64,000 nucleotides of DNA, from positions 58,655 to 122,654 of the forward strand of contig NZ_DASRBQ010000118.1 of assembly GCF_035653575.1 (NCBI RefSeq). Direction: 5' to 3'. Of this stretch, positions 54,558 through 63,801 are shown piece by piece. A program made the translations under genes and the position numbers. This DNA comes from Actinocrinis sp035653575 (GTDB lineage: Bacteria; Actinomycetota; Actinomycetes; Streptomycetales; Catenulisporaceae). Each line of letters starts with the position of its first letter. The first letter of the stretch is position 1. The notes under the pieces were generated by a model. That model saw nothing but the letters and a program-made list of their open reading frames with translations, did not search any database and had not been told where the DNA came from.

Positions 54558-55657
54558 TGCTCGTCCCCTTCCACACTCGCCGGCAGCGGACCGGAGCCGT
54601 CGTCGCCATCGCCGGCAGCAGCCGCAGCGGCGCTTCCGGGGCTGCGGTACTGCGGCCAGATGCCGATGTGGTCCGGCTCAAGCGCCAGCAGCACCCGCTC
54701 ACGCAGCCCGAGCGCCTCGGTGTACTCGTGCGGCAGCTGGACTCGGCCCGCGCGGTCGAGCACCGCGTAGGACTGGGCCACGACCTCCGAACCGCCATCG
54801 TGCGCGCCGTGCGCGGGCCGTACCGTCTCGGTGCTGATCCGGCCGTCCCGGATCTCCACAGTACGCCCGACCCGCTCGGATACCGCCGCATCGTGCGTGA
54901 CCACCACGACGGTCACCCCCAGCTCGCGGTTCGCACCGCGCAGCGCGTCGAAGACCTCGTCGCTGGTGGCCGAGTCCAGCTCGCCGGTCGGCTCGTCGGC
55001 GAACAACACCTCCGGCTCGTTGGCCAGCGCGGTCGCGATCGCCACCCGCTGCTGCTCGCCGCCGGACAGCTGCGCCGGGCGGCGCTCCCGGCAGTAGCCG
55101 ACGCCGAGCAGTTCCAGCAGCTCTCCGGCGCGCGCCGAGCGCTGCCCGCGGCGCACCGAGGTGTACGACATCGGCAGCATCACGTTCTCCTGGGCGCTGA
55201 GGTACGGGATCAGGTTGCGCCCGGTCTGCTGCCATACGAAGCCGACCGTCTTGCGCCGATACCGCAGCCGCTCGCGGCCCTTCATGCCCATCAGCTGGTG
55301 CCCGGCGACGCGTACCGCTCCCGCGGTCGGCCGGTCGAGCCCTGACAGGATGTTGAGGAGGGTGGACTTCCCGCTGCCGGAGGCGCCGACGATCGCCACC
55401 AGTTCGCCGCGGTCCACGAGCAGGTCGAGTCCCTGCAGCGCCTGCACCTCGACCTCGCCGGTCTGGTAGATGCGCACCAGGTTGTCGCACACGATCTGCG
55501 CCGACTCGCCGAAGCGCGCCCGCTGCCGGGTGGCCGCCTCCTCCAGCTCGCGCAGCGTCGCGAACTCGGGTTCGGCTGCGGCCGCGTCCGTGTTCCGGTC
55601 CTCGGACGGGGGCATGGCTGACTGTGTCACGGTTCGCACGGTCCCTTCATCAGTCAC
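54554..55657 (-). CDS. MacB/LolD-type ABC ATPase with AbrB-like C-terminal tail
   Basis: A 367-residue ATPase with Walker A GASGSGKST, signature LSGGEQQRVAIA and Walker B VLFADEPTGELD. After the ATPase fold (about residue 265) there is an additional ~95-residue tail whose first half (LDRAGRVQLPHEYTEALGL and following LALEPDHIGIWP) has the pattern of a SpoVT/AbrB swapped-hairpin domain. The end is Ala/Gly-rich. Such a fusion is unusual; the domain may mediate oligomerisation or DNA binding. GTG 55657 overlaps the permease stop; internal starts (55639, 55615) are possible. Confidence 0.85.
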   Translation of the reverse strand: MTDEGTVRTVTQSAMPPSEDRNTDAAAAEPEFATLRELEEAATRQRARFGESAQIVCDNLVRIYQTGEVEVQALQGLDLLVDRGELVAIVGASGSGKSTLLNILSGLDRPTAGAVRVAGHQLMGMKGRERLRYRRKTVGFVWQQTGRNLIPYLSAQENVMLPMSYTSVRRGQRSARAGELLELLGVGYCRERRPAQLSGGEQQRVAIATALANEPEVLFADEPTGELDSATSDEVFDALRGANRELGVTVVVVTHDAAVSERVGRTVEIRDGRISTETVRPAHGAHDGGSEVVAQSYAVLDRAGRVQLPHEYTEALGLRERVLLALEPDHIGIWPQYRSPGSAAAAAAGDGDDGSGPLPASVEGDEQ

Positions 55658-58454
55658 GCTCCTCGCGCAGGAAGGACAGCCGGGTGCGGTGCTCGGTCGC
55701 GGCGCGCGCGGCGGCCAGCAGGAGGCCGAGGGCGGGGATGCCGAACACCGCGAGGATCGCCGTAGCCGGGGTGGCCAGCCCGGACAGCGGCAGGCTGTGC
55801 GGATCGCCGACCGCCATCCGGCCGATCAGCGGGGCGAGCAGGGCCAGCGCGCCGAAGGCGGCGCCGAACGCGACCACGCCGATCATCACGAAGGCCGGCA
55901 GGGTTTCCAGGACCGTGGAGGCGACGCCGGTCGACCTGCGCGCGCCGAGCGTGGCCAGGAAGGTGCGGCCGGCGGCGCGGGTGCGCGCGGTGAGCGTGCC
56001 GGCCAGCAGCAGGCAGACCACGGCGAGCGCCAGGTCGAAGATGATCGCCGCGCGCGCGGTCCAGTGCGCGATCTGGCCGATCGGCCCGCTGTCCAGGCCC
56101 GCCGCGCGCTGCGCCCGGACGGTGACCGTGACGCCGGGCACGGCCTGCGCGCGGGCGACCGCCTCGGTGTGGCCGCCGCTCAGGTCGAACCAGGCGTCGG
56201 TGATCGGCGCCGGATCGAGGTGCACCACGGTCTCGATCTGGTCGCGCGGCAGCACCAGGAACGTGCCCACGCCGCTGATGGCGGGGAATGAGCCGAGGTG
56301 GGCGACCGGGTTGATCGGCGTGCCGATGTTCTCCACGCCGACCGAGTCCTCGCCGTTCGGCTGGATCAGGCTGCTGAGGTTGTCGGAGATCAGGGCGCTG
56401 ACCGCGCCGCCGCTGGGCTTCGCGGTGGCGAGGGCGTGCAGCGCGTTCTGCAGGTCGGCGGAGTCGAGTCTGGTGCCGGCGATGAGCTTGGCGTACTCGG
56501 CCGGATCGACGATCACCACGGTCAGCGGCAGCACGCCCTGTTTCGTGCTCAGCTGCTGCTGGGAGAAAATCGCGCCGGTCGCGGCGGCCCGCACGCCTGG
56601 GGCCGCGGCGATCCGTGCCTCGTCCGTGGCGTCGATCTGCGAGCCCTCGCTCGCGTTCACGCGCAGGTCCGCGCCGGTCTGCTGCCAGGCGGTCAACTGC
56701 CGCACCGAGTCGAGCGAGGCGGTGAAGCAGGAGGCGAAGACGGCCGAGGAGGTCGCCACGAGCAGCGCCACGGCCGCGCCAGCTGGCAGCGCGGGGCGCC
56801 GGGCGGCGTGCGCGGCGGCGAGGAAGAGGGCAGCGGTCCGGGTGCGGCCGGTGGCGATCCACGCGGCCGGGCGGGCCAGCAGTGCCACCAGTGCGCCGAC
56901 GAGCAGGGCGCCGACCGTCGCGGCGAGCGTGGGCAGGCTGGCGCTGACCAGGTCGGGATCTGAGGCGTCGGACAACTGCGTGCGCACGGCGGCCACGGCC
57001 GCGCCGAGCAGCAGCAGGAGCAGGCCGGCTCCGGTGCGGCGCAGTGCACGCCGACGCCGCGAGACCGGGCCCTGACGGTGCGCCGGCATCATGGCGATCC
57101 CCGCGGCGGCGAGCGGCAGCACGACGACCACCGCGACGCCCACGCCGATCACCAAGCGGTCGTTGCCTCCGTGCACTGCGAGGACTGCCGCGCACACGCC
57201 GATCGCGGCCGCAGGCACGGCGCAGGCCGCGGTCTGCAGCGCGGCGCGACCGGCCGCCGCGGCGGGTCCGAGACCGCGCGCCCGGCGCAAGGCCAGATCC
57301 GATTCCTGCCGGGCGAACAGCACGCGCAGCGCGAGCTGGATGGTGGCGATGCCGACCACGGCGGCGGCGATCAGCACGAACAGCCCGAGGGCGTGCGCGG
57401 CGGTGGCGTCGGATTCGAAGGCCGCGACGGTGTCCGGGATGCCGCTCACCACCGCGGCCGGCGCGAACACCGGAGTTCCGGCGACACGGCCGGGTCGGTT
57501 GTCCCCGGCGACCGTCAGCGTGTTGGCCGCGGAAACCAGGGATCTGATGCGCGCGGCGAAGGGCTGCGCGTCGCCGGCCGACAAACCGTCGGGCACGAGC
57601 GAGTAGCTCCAGGTCAGGTTGGCCGACATCCAGGCGGTGGCGACGGCGACCGCGTCGGGGGCGACCAGCGCCCGCGCCTGCCACTGTAGCCAGGGCACCG
57701 GGCCGACCGTGGCCATCTTGTCCAGGCTCAGATGCTGCTCGGGGTGCAGCAGTCGGTTCACCGGGTCGGCGGCGTCCGCCGGCACCGGTTCGGCGGCGCG
57801 GAACAGGCCGCTGATGACCGCGTGGATCTGGGAGTTGTTCGGCGAGGTGAGCGTGAACTGCGTGCCCACCCCGATGCGCAGTGACGCGGCCGACTCCTCG
57901 GAGACGGCGATCGGCAGGGCGTGCGCCGCGTCGACGCCCGTGCAGGTTCCGCCGCAGGACGGAGCCTTGCCCGCGGTGAAGCGCAGTGCGGAGGAGGAAT
58001 CGGCGAGCAACCGGGAGTCGGTGACCAGTTCGAAGCCGGAGGGCAGCTGGTGCAGGGCCCGGCTCTGCTCCGGGTTCTCGCTCGGCAGCCAGGTCGGCAG
58101 GTTGCTGATCGACTCGGGGATCGAGAAGGTCCAGCCCTCGTCGCGGTAGGCGCTGGCCGGAGCGGGCAGCAGCTTGCGCACTCCGGCGCTGGCCTGCTCC
58201 AGATCAGAGCTCGTACCTTCGGTCATCGTCGAGGTCGCGGTGATGGCGGAGGTGCCGGCGTGCTGCCGCAGATAGCTCTGGAAGGCACTGGTGGTGTGCG
58301 CGTCCAGCTCGCGTTGACCCCCGACCAGCCCGGTGCACACGACCAGGGTGATCAGCGCGATGGCGGCCAGCGGACCGGCATAGGCGCGGCCGGTCGCCAA
58401 TATCTCGCGCACGACGCCGAAGCGGCGGCCGCGACTGCTCCTCTGCTCGCTCAT
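55650..58454 (-). CDS. FtsX-like ABC permease (second)
   Basis: A 934-residue FtsX/MacB-type permease. It begins with a cytosolic segment and helix (AGPLAAIALITLVVCTGLV), a large extracytoplasmic domain of ~350 residues, then helices grouped in the middle and C-terminus, including a pair of FtsX domains. ATG 58454 is chosen because it overlaps the stop of the other permease (ATGA); the ORF to 59006 is an out-of-frame read of that gene. It partners the ATPase encoded downstream. Substrate unknown; envelope or lipoprotein handling is inferred from the family. Confidence 0.88.
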   Translation of the reverse strand: MSEQRSSRGRRFGVVREILATGRAYAGPLAAIALITLVVCTGLVGGQRELDAHTTSAFQSYLRQHAGTSAITATSTMTEGTSSDLEQASAGVRKLLPAPASAYRDEGWTFSIPESISNLPTWLPSENPEQSRALHQLPSGFELVTDSRLLADSSSALRFTAGKAPSCGGTCTGVDAAHALPIAVSEESAASLRIGVGTQFTLTSPNNSQIHAVISGLFRAAEPVPADAADPVNRLLHPEQHLSLDKMATVGPVPWLQWQARALVAPDAVAVATAWMSANLTWSYSLVPDGLSAGDAQPFAARIRSLVSAANTLTVAGDNRPGRVAGTPVFAPAAVVSGIPDTVAAFESDATAAHALGLFVLIAAAVVGIATIQLALRVLFARQESDLALRRARGLGPAAAAGRAALQTAACAVPAAAIGVCAAVLAVHGGNDRLVIGVGVAVVVVLPLAAAGIAMMPAHRQGPVSRRRRALRRTGAGLLLLLLGAAVAAVRTQLSDASDPDLVSASLPTLAATVGALLVGALVALLARPAAWIATGRTRTAALFLAAAHAARRPALPAGAAVALLVATSSAVFASCFTASLDSVRQLTAWQQTGADLRVNASEGSQIDATDEARIAAAPGVRAAATGAIFSQQQLSTKQGVLPLTVVIVDPAEYAKLIAGTRLDSADLQNALHALATAKPSGGAVSALISDNLSSLIQPNGEDSVGVENIGTPINPVAHLGSFPAISGVGTFLVLPRDQIETVVHLDPAPITDAWFDLSGGHTEAVARAQAVPGVTVTVRAQRAAGLDSGPIGQIAHWTARAAIIFDLALAVVCLLLAGTLTARTRAAGRTFLATLGARRSTGVASTVLETLPAFVMIGVVAFGAAFGALALLAPLIGRMAVGDPHSLPLSGLATPATAILAVFGIPALGLLLAAARAATEHRTRLSFLREERD

Positions 58455-61400
58455 CCCGCGTCCCCCGCTCGCAGCAGCGCCGCCACGCGTAGCCGCGGCA
58501 CGAGCAGCCCGGCCCACAGTCCGGCGGCCGCGATCACGGCCACGGTCGCCGCCGCGCTCCATCCCACCGCCGCCCAGTCCGGCCCCGAGAGGACGGACGG
58601 AATCGGCGCCTGCCCGTCGCGGGTCAGCACGGTCACCGGCACGATCAGCTGGGACAGCAGCAGGCCTACCGCTCCCCCGGCGATCACGCCGACCGCCGCG
58701 ACCAGGGACTGCTCCACGCCGAACGCGACGCCGATCCGCCCGGCGCCGACGCCGAGGGCGCGCACCGCCGCCAGCTGCGGCACCCGCTCGCGCAGCACCG
58801 CCGCGACATGCGCGCCGTAACCGAACAACGCGAACAGCACCGCGGCGAGCGCGGCGATGATCAGTGCGCCGATGGGGCCGCTGCGCACCGGGTCGCCGGT
58901 TAGCTGCGCCGCCGTGCTGAAGCGGTCTTGAGTCTGCCCTGACAGCCCGCCCGAGATCAGCGCGGTGGAGACCTGCGTCGCCGCGCCGGGGCGTACCGCG
59001 ATCCACAGCTCGCCACTGCCGACCGCGGCGAGCGAGTGCGCGGCGGCGTACGCGGCGAGCGCGCTCTGATCGACCAGGACGGCGTTGTCGCTCGGCTGGG
59101 TGCTGGGCAGCGCCGGAATCGAGCCGACCACCTTGAGCAGCAGGTCGCTGCCGTCGAGGCTCAGATCCACGGTCGATCCGACCTGGGCCCCGGCGGCCGC
59201 GAGGAACTGCGGCGTGACCAAACCCGGCACGGCGGCCGGAGCCGGCACGGCCAGGCCCGCGCTGTAGGAGCTGCGGCCGGGGTAGCCGACGGAAGGCGGG
59301 TCGGTGCCGGGATCGAAGGATCCGTGCAGCAGCGCGGCGCCGCTGCTCGCCGCGGTGGCCGATCCGGACTGGCGCACCAGCGAGAGGTCGTAGTTGGTGT
59401 TCGCGACGACGGCGACGTTGACGCTGGAGGTCGCGGTCCAGCTCTGGCCCGCGGAAAGCTCGGCCCGCCCGGAGTCGGTGTCCGCGGCGAGCAGGTCGAA
59501 GTCGACTTTCTCAGTGCCCGCACTCGGCGTCGGCAGCACTACGCCGATCCGGATCACCCGCAGCGGCCAGGCCACGCGTGAGCCGTCGCCGATGGCCGCG
59601 CTCAGGTCGATGTTCACGGTCTGCGGCCCGGAGACGGCGGCCAGCGGAGCCGAGAGCGTGTCGGGCTCGCCGTCCTGGCCGGCGAGGGTGACGTCCAGGG
59701 TCGCGCCCGGGATCGGCTGACCGGAAGCGGTGGCCAGGCGTATCCCGAAGCGTGCCTGATGCGGTTTGCCCGGTAATCCGAGACCGGGCTGGGGAACGGG
59801 ATGCGCGCGCAGCGGTGCGACGGCTTGTGCGACGCCTCCCGGGGCGAGATCCGAGCGCAGGATCGCGACCTGCTGCCAGCGGGCCGGATCGGTGGCGAGG
59901 AGCGTGGCCTTGCCGCCGGTCCCCGAGCGGCCGATCGCCGTCGTGAGGCGATCGACCGCGGCGACCGTGCGCACTCCCGGCAGATCGGCCGCGGCGCCGC
60001 CGTTGCGCAGCGGCTGCACGTCGGCTGCGGTACCGCGCACATCGGCGCCGACGAGGAAGTCCGCCTGGTCGCGGACCGAGCGGTCGGCGGCGATGCGGTT
60101 GGCCCCGCTGATCACGACGAGCGCGGTGGCGGCCGCGATCAGCACTACCGCCGCGGTGTGCGTGCGGATCATCCGCGCCGCGTGCCAGCTGCCGAAGGCG
60201 CCGGACCAGCCGCGCGCCCGGTTCGCGATCGCCTGCGCCACCCGGCCGACGACGGACACGAGCCGCACCGAGGCGAGCGCGAAGGCGAGGACCGCGAGCG
60301 TCGGGGCGCACACGGTCAGCGGGTCGAGCGAGCCGGACGCGGCCTGCCGGGTCAGCGCGGTGCGCAGTTCCCAGACTCCTGCCGCGGCCAGCGCGAGTGC
60401 GGCCAGGTCGATGCCGGCCGCCGCGACGCTCACCGGGATCCGGCCGACCCGGGCCACCGAGTCGTCGCGCGCGGTGATGCTGCCGCTGAGAACCAGCACG
60501 AGGGTGAAGACGACCGCCGCGGCGCCGTCGGCCAGCCACACCGCGCCGCCGAGCACGGGTTTGAGCGAGTCGGCCGGCGGTAGCAGCCCGGCCAGGCGCA
60601 CGGCGATGAAGGGCGCGATGACCATGGCGGGCACGGTCACCGCGAGCGCTTCGAGCGCGTCGTAGCGGGCCAGGTGCCAGACCGACGCGCCGCGCGAACG
60701 CATCAGGGCGGCCTGCGCGCGGCGGTCGCGGGCCAGCAGGCGCGCGGTGGCGGCGATGGCGCAGCAGGCGATGGCGATCGCCTCGACCGCGGGGATCGCG
60801 ATGACCGGCCGGGAGACGGTCAGCGCCCGGGTGGTGCCGTCGAGCAGCGCCGCCGCGTCGTCGCTCGCCGTCACGCCGAGGCCGAGGCTCGGGTCGTTGG
60901 CCAGCCCGTCGGAGAGCTGGTGCAGCTGGCTGTCCGCGGCGTACACGTTCCCCGCGCTGAGCTTGGACAGGTCCAGCGAGGTGATCGCGACGCCGCCGGC
61001 CGCCTGGACCCGCCCGGTGTCGAAGGCCCGCGGGTCGACGAGGAAGAACTCGACTGCGCCGCCGGCGCTGGCCGGGATCGCCCAGACCGGGTCGGTGGCG
61101 GATTTCGGGCGGTAGATCCCGACGACGACGCCGCGGTCCTCGTGCGCGCCGGGATAGAAGGTGCCGGGGGCGAGCGGGAGCGGAACCTGGCTGCCGACGG
61201 CGAGGTGATAGCGCGCGGCGTCGGAGGCGGACACGGCCACCGGCACGGGCGTGCGGATCAGTCCGTACGGCTCGGTCGGCTCGGGCGGGGCCGGCCAGGA
61301 TCCACTGACCAGGGTGGCGGAGTCGCGCACCGCGGGCGAGGTCCACAGCAGCGTCATCACGTCGGAGTCGGACAAGGCCCGCGGATTGCCGAGTATCCCG

Positions 61401-61699
61401 GAGACCGTGGTGCTCGGCAGGGCGGTCAGCGTCGTCTTGACGTCGTTCTGCACCGAGGTGTCGAACAGCGTGAAGGAGGTGACCGCGCCGGCCTGGGTGA
61501 TGATCCTGCGCTGCGAGATCGTGGCGTGCTGGCCGGTCGCGGCGACCGCGCGGGCGGTGGTGTCCGCGGCGAACGCGGCGACGGTGACCAACGCGATCGT
61601 GGCGCCGAGCACCAGCAGGAAGGCCGCCACGACGACGCCGGACTGCACCCGGGCACGCCGGATTACCAGTCCGCGCGTTGTCCCCGCCCGTTCGGCCAC
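58451..61699 (-). CDS. FtsX-like ABC permease (first), very large
   Basis: A 1,082-residue permease with an N-terminal helix (VVVAAFLLVLGATIALVTV), a large periplasm-facing domain, two FtsX-type helix groups and a second large external region, ending with three helices. It is much larger than classical FtsX (~300 residues) but similar to other actinobacterial FtsX-like giants. The GTG start has GGGGAGGA 9 nt upstream. It heads the leftward operon of two permeases, two ATPases and an ABM protein. Confidence 0.86.
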   Translation of the reverse strand: MAERAGTTRGLVIRRARVQSGVVVAAFLLVLGATIALVTVAAFAADTTARAVAATGQHATISQRRIITQAGAVTSFTLFDTSVQNDVKTTLTALPSTTVSGILGNPRALSDSDVMTLLWTSPAVRDSATLVSGSWPAPPEPTEPYGLIRTPVPVAVSASDAARYHLAVGSQVPLPLAPGTFYPGAHEDRGVVVGIYRPKSATDPVWAIPASAGGAVEFFLVDPRAFDTGRVQAAGGVAITSLDLSKLSAGNVYAADSQLHQLSDGLANDPSLGLGVTASDDAAALLDGTTRALTVSRPVIAIPAVEAIAIACCAIAATARLLARDRRAQAALMRSRGASVWHLARYDALEALAVTVPAMVIAPFIAVRLAGLLPPADSLKPVLGGAVWLADGAAAVVFTLVLVLSGSITARDDSVARVGRIPVSVAAAGIDLAALALAAAGVWELRTALTRQAASGSLDPLTVCAPTLAVLAFALASVRLVSVVGRVAQAIANRARGWSGAFGSWHAARMIRTHTAAVVLIAAATALVVISGANRIAADRSVRDQADFLVGADVRGTAADVQPLRNGGAAADLPGVRTVAAVDRLTTAIGRSGTGGKATLLATDPARWQQVAILRSDLAPGGVAQAVAPLRAHPVPQPGLGLPGKPHQARFGIRLATASGQPIPGATLDVTLAGQDGEPDTLSAPLAAVSGPQTVNIDLSAAIGDGSRVAWPLRVIRIGVVLPTPSAGTEKVDFDLLAADTDSGRAELSAGQSWTATSSVNVAVVANTNYDLSLVRQSGSATAASSGAALLHGSFDPGTDPPSVGYPGRSSYSAGLAVPAPAAVPGLVTPQFLAAAGAQVGSTVDLSLDGSDLLLKVVGSIPALPSTQPSDNAVLVDQSALAAYAAAHSLAAVGSGELWIAVRPGAATQVSTALISGGLSGQTQDRFSTAAQLTGDPVRSGPIGALIIAALAAVLFALFGYGAHVAAVLRERVPQLAAVRALGVGAGRIGVAFGVEQSLVAAVGVIAGGAVGLLLSQLIVPVTVLTRDGQAPIPSVLSGPDWAAVGWSAAATVAVIAAAGLWAGLLVPRLRVAALLRAGDAG

Positions 61700-61822
61700 C
61701 CCGCTGTGATCCTCCCCGTCGATCCGGACAACGGCAACCTAGCGAGTCAGCGGCGCACTGCGCAGTGACCAGTTACGAAGCCGTGACCTGACGAACCGTC
61801 AGATGGTACCGGATCGGTTTCC

Positions 61823-62488
61823 TCACAGCTCGGGCGGCCAGCCCTCGCGCCCGAGCAGACCCTTGTGATCGTAGGGATGGAACTGCTTCGACCCGGCGTG
61901 TTCATGCCCGAAGGTCTGGCCGTAGTACACCGCGGTAGCCGGGCTGGCCTTGCGGATGCGGTTGATCACCCGGGCGAGCTGCTCGTTGCGCTCGCCGCTG
62001 ACGTGCGCGGTGCGCACCAGCCAGGAGGGGAAGGTGAGCAGGTCGCCGACGTCGTGCGCGGCCGCCGAGGCGATGCGCCGGACCCGCCCGGACGGTTCGC
62101 GCAGCGGCCAGTGCGCGCCGAGCTTGGCGCTCGCGCCCTCCTCAGGGGCCAGCACGGTGAGCCGGTACTCGTCGCCTTCGGCGCTGACCAGGGTCAGCCG
62201 CCCGGCCCGGGCCCAGACCTGGGCCTGGGTCGGGGTGAGCAGGATGGACCCGACGCGGTCGCCGGTCCACCGGTGGATGCCGACCGGACAGGCGCACGAG
62301 CCGATCTCCAGCGCGACCACCTGGTTGAGCAGAACCGCTGGGGTGCCGAGCGCGGAAGCGAGGGGAGGTTCGCCGCCGGTCTCGTCGCTTCGGATGTGCG
62401 TCGTCTGCCCGGAGTGCTCATGTACCACGCCGCGGCCGCTGAGCTTGGGGTGTACGGGGTCGGGTCCAGCCGGTTCCATCGAGGTCAT
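61823..62488 (-). CDS. Conserved-looking cytosolic protein, unknown function
   Basis: A 221-residue protein with no signal peptide or membrane helix. Notable parts are a Cys/His cluster SCACPVGIHRW in the first third, a regular middle segment, and a His-rich C-terminus GHEHAGSKQFHPYDHKG. I do not recognise the family. A very strong ribosome site (GGAGGAATGAGCG before the ATG) indicates it is translated. It is divergent from the sucrase/ferredoxin-like gene. Metal binding is a guess from the Cys and His residues. Confidence 0.7.
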   Translation of the reverse strand: MTSMEPAGPDPVHPKLSGRGVVHEHSGQTTHIRSDETGGEPPLASALGTPAVLLNQVVALEIGSCACPVGIHRWTGDRVGSILLTPTQAQVWARAGRLTLVSAEGDEYRLTVLAPEEGASAKLGAHWPLREPSGRVRRIASAAAHDVGDLLTFPSWLVRTAHVSGERNEQLARVINRIRKASPATAVYYGQTFGHEHAGSKQFHPYDHKGLLGREGWPPEL

Positions 62489-62643
62489 CGCTCATTCCTC
62501 CTGCCGCAAAACCCCCGGCAATCCCCCGTTAGCGCCATCATCCGTCGCTCGACGCGGATCCGCCACAGTGCGGGCGCGGCCCGGATCCGAACGTGTTTCA
62601 GTCGGGTCCTTCGGCCCGTGAACCGACCCTGCGAAACGCTCGT

Positions 62644-62656
62644 TACGGTGGTCACT
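62644..62656 (+). promoter_or_regulatory. Leaderless-type -10 box of the sucrase/ferredoxin-like gene
   Basis: TACGGT at 62644-62649 is 7 nt before the ATG at 62657, without a Shine-Dalgarno sequence between. Confidence 0.4.
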
Positions 62657-63619
62657 ATGCCTAGTCACCCAGCCGCGCGTACGGCGCCGACGAACTGCTC
62701 CGTCCTCTCCGCCACGCTGCATGAGCCGCTGGCCGGCACGGCGCCGGTCGCCTCTGCCTGGCTGGCGATCGAGCAGCCGGGTCCGTGGGGCGCACGGGCC
62801 CTGACTCAGTCGCACCTCGATCCGGAGCTCGGCGCGGAACTCGGGCGGCGGGCTGAAAGCATCGGCGTACGCATCGCGCTGATTCGGCGGGTTGGCCGTC
62901 ATGCCCTGACCGATCCGGCCGCCCCGCGCACAGCGCTGCTGTGTAATACGCGCCCGGGTGAGGCAACGGTGCGTGCGGTGAAATTCGCCGATCCGCGCGC
63001 GTTGCTCGACCTGGACCTGGGCGAGCTCGCCGCCGGGCGCCTTCACGAGGGCGAGCTCCTGGCCAACCCGGTCATGCTGGTGTGCACCAACGGCAAGCGG
63101 GATCAGTGCTGCGCGGAACGCGGCCGCGCCCTCGCGCTCGACCTGGCCAGGCTGGAGGCCGGCCGCGACGGAGCGGGGTCGAGCGCGATCATCGATGTCT
63201 GGGAGTCGGATCACCTTGGCGGGCACCGGTTCGCGCCGACGGCCGTGGTTCTTCCGACCGGTTACGTGTATGGCCGGCTCGACGCCGACGCGGCGTTGGC
63301 TGCGCTGGACGCGGCGCGCAGCGGACGCGTTATGGCAGAGAACGCGCGGGGCCGCAGCACGTGGTCGCGCACCGGCCAGGCCGCCGATCTCGCGCTGCGC
63401 ACGGAACTTCAGCAGTTCGACGCAGACGCGGTGCGGGTCGTCGCCGAGGAGCGCATCGGGGAAAGCGACGTCTCGGTCGAGCTGACCGTCGACGATGACA
63501 CCCGCTACCGGGCGACAGTGCACGGCGCGCCGGCCTCGGTGGCACGCCCCGAGTCCTGCGGAAAGGCACTCGGAAATCCCATCGAGCTGCGGGCGACCGA
63601 GCTGGAGAAACTGCCCTGA
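62657..63619 (+). CDS. Sucrase/ferredoxin-like family protein
   Basis: A 320-residue protein of the sucrase/ferredoxin-like (thioredoxin-fold, ferredoxin-like) family. The recognisable core is VCTNGKRDQCCAERG (Cys 143, 151, 152) followed by WESDHLGGHRFAPTAVV and YGRLDADAAL. These Cys and His residues suggest a [2Fe-2S] cluster, as in related proteins, but the function is not established. ATG 62657 follows a leaderless-type -10 box; the ORF continues upstream to 61865 as an antisense shadow of the divergent gene. Confidence 0.85.
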   Translation: MPSHPAARTAPTNCSVLSATLHEPLAGTAPVASAWLAIEQPGPWGARALTQSHLDPELGAELGRRAESIGVRIALIRRVGRHALTDPAAPRTALLCNTRPGEATVRAVKFADPRALLDLDLGELAAGRLHEGELLANPVMLVCTNGKRDQCCAERGRALALDLARLEAGRDGAGSSAIIDVWESDHLGGHRFAPTAVVLPTGYVYGRLDADAALAALDAARSGRVMAENARGRSTWSRTGQAADLALRTELQQFDADAVRVVAEERIGESDVSVELTVDDDTRYRATVHGAPASVARPESCGKALGNPIELRATELEKLP

Positions 63620-63632
63620 GTCCGCTGCGATG

Positions 63633-63717
63633 AGTTGGTCGACCGTGTGGGTCGATCGACTGCGTGGGTTGGTTGCCTGCATGGGTCGATCGGCTGTGTG
63701 AGTCGATCGTCTGCGCC
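63633..63717. repeat. Five-copy 17-bp tandem repeat
   Basis: Units of exactly 17 bp start at 63633, 63650, 63667, 63684 and 63701. The best copies are GGTCGATCGACTGCGTG (63650) and GGTCGATCGGCTGTGTG (63684); the others differ at several positions. The array begins 13 bp after the sucrase/ferredoxin-like stop and lies in the gap before the topoisomerase gene. Confidence 0.75.
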
Positions 63718-63743
63718 AGCCCGACTGGGGTGCGTCTCGGCGT

Positions 63744-63781
63744 GGTCGGCGGCGCTGCGGCGTTATGGCCGGCCGCCGACC
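63744..63781. terminator. Possible terminator between convergent genes
   Basis: GGTCGGCGGC (63744-63753) and GCCGCCGACC (63772-63781) form a perfect 10-bp stem with an 18-nt loop, followed by the T-rich CCCTTCTCTGTC on the plus strand. Confidence 0.6.
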
Positions 63782-63801
63782 CCCTTCTCTGTCAGCCTCT
63801 G

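Noticed and set aside
58455..59006. N-terminal extension of the second FtsX permease
   Set aside because: It reads the other permease gene in a different frame; the ATG at 58454 overlaps that gene's stop and begins a normal permease N-terminus.
61865..62656. 264-codon upstream extension of the sucrase/ferredoxin-like gene
   Set aside because: It runs antisense through the divergent gene; family similarity begins only after the ATG at 62657.
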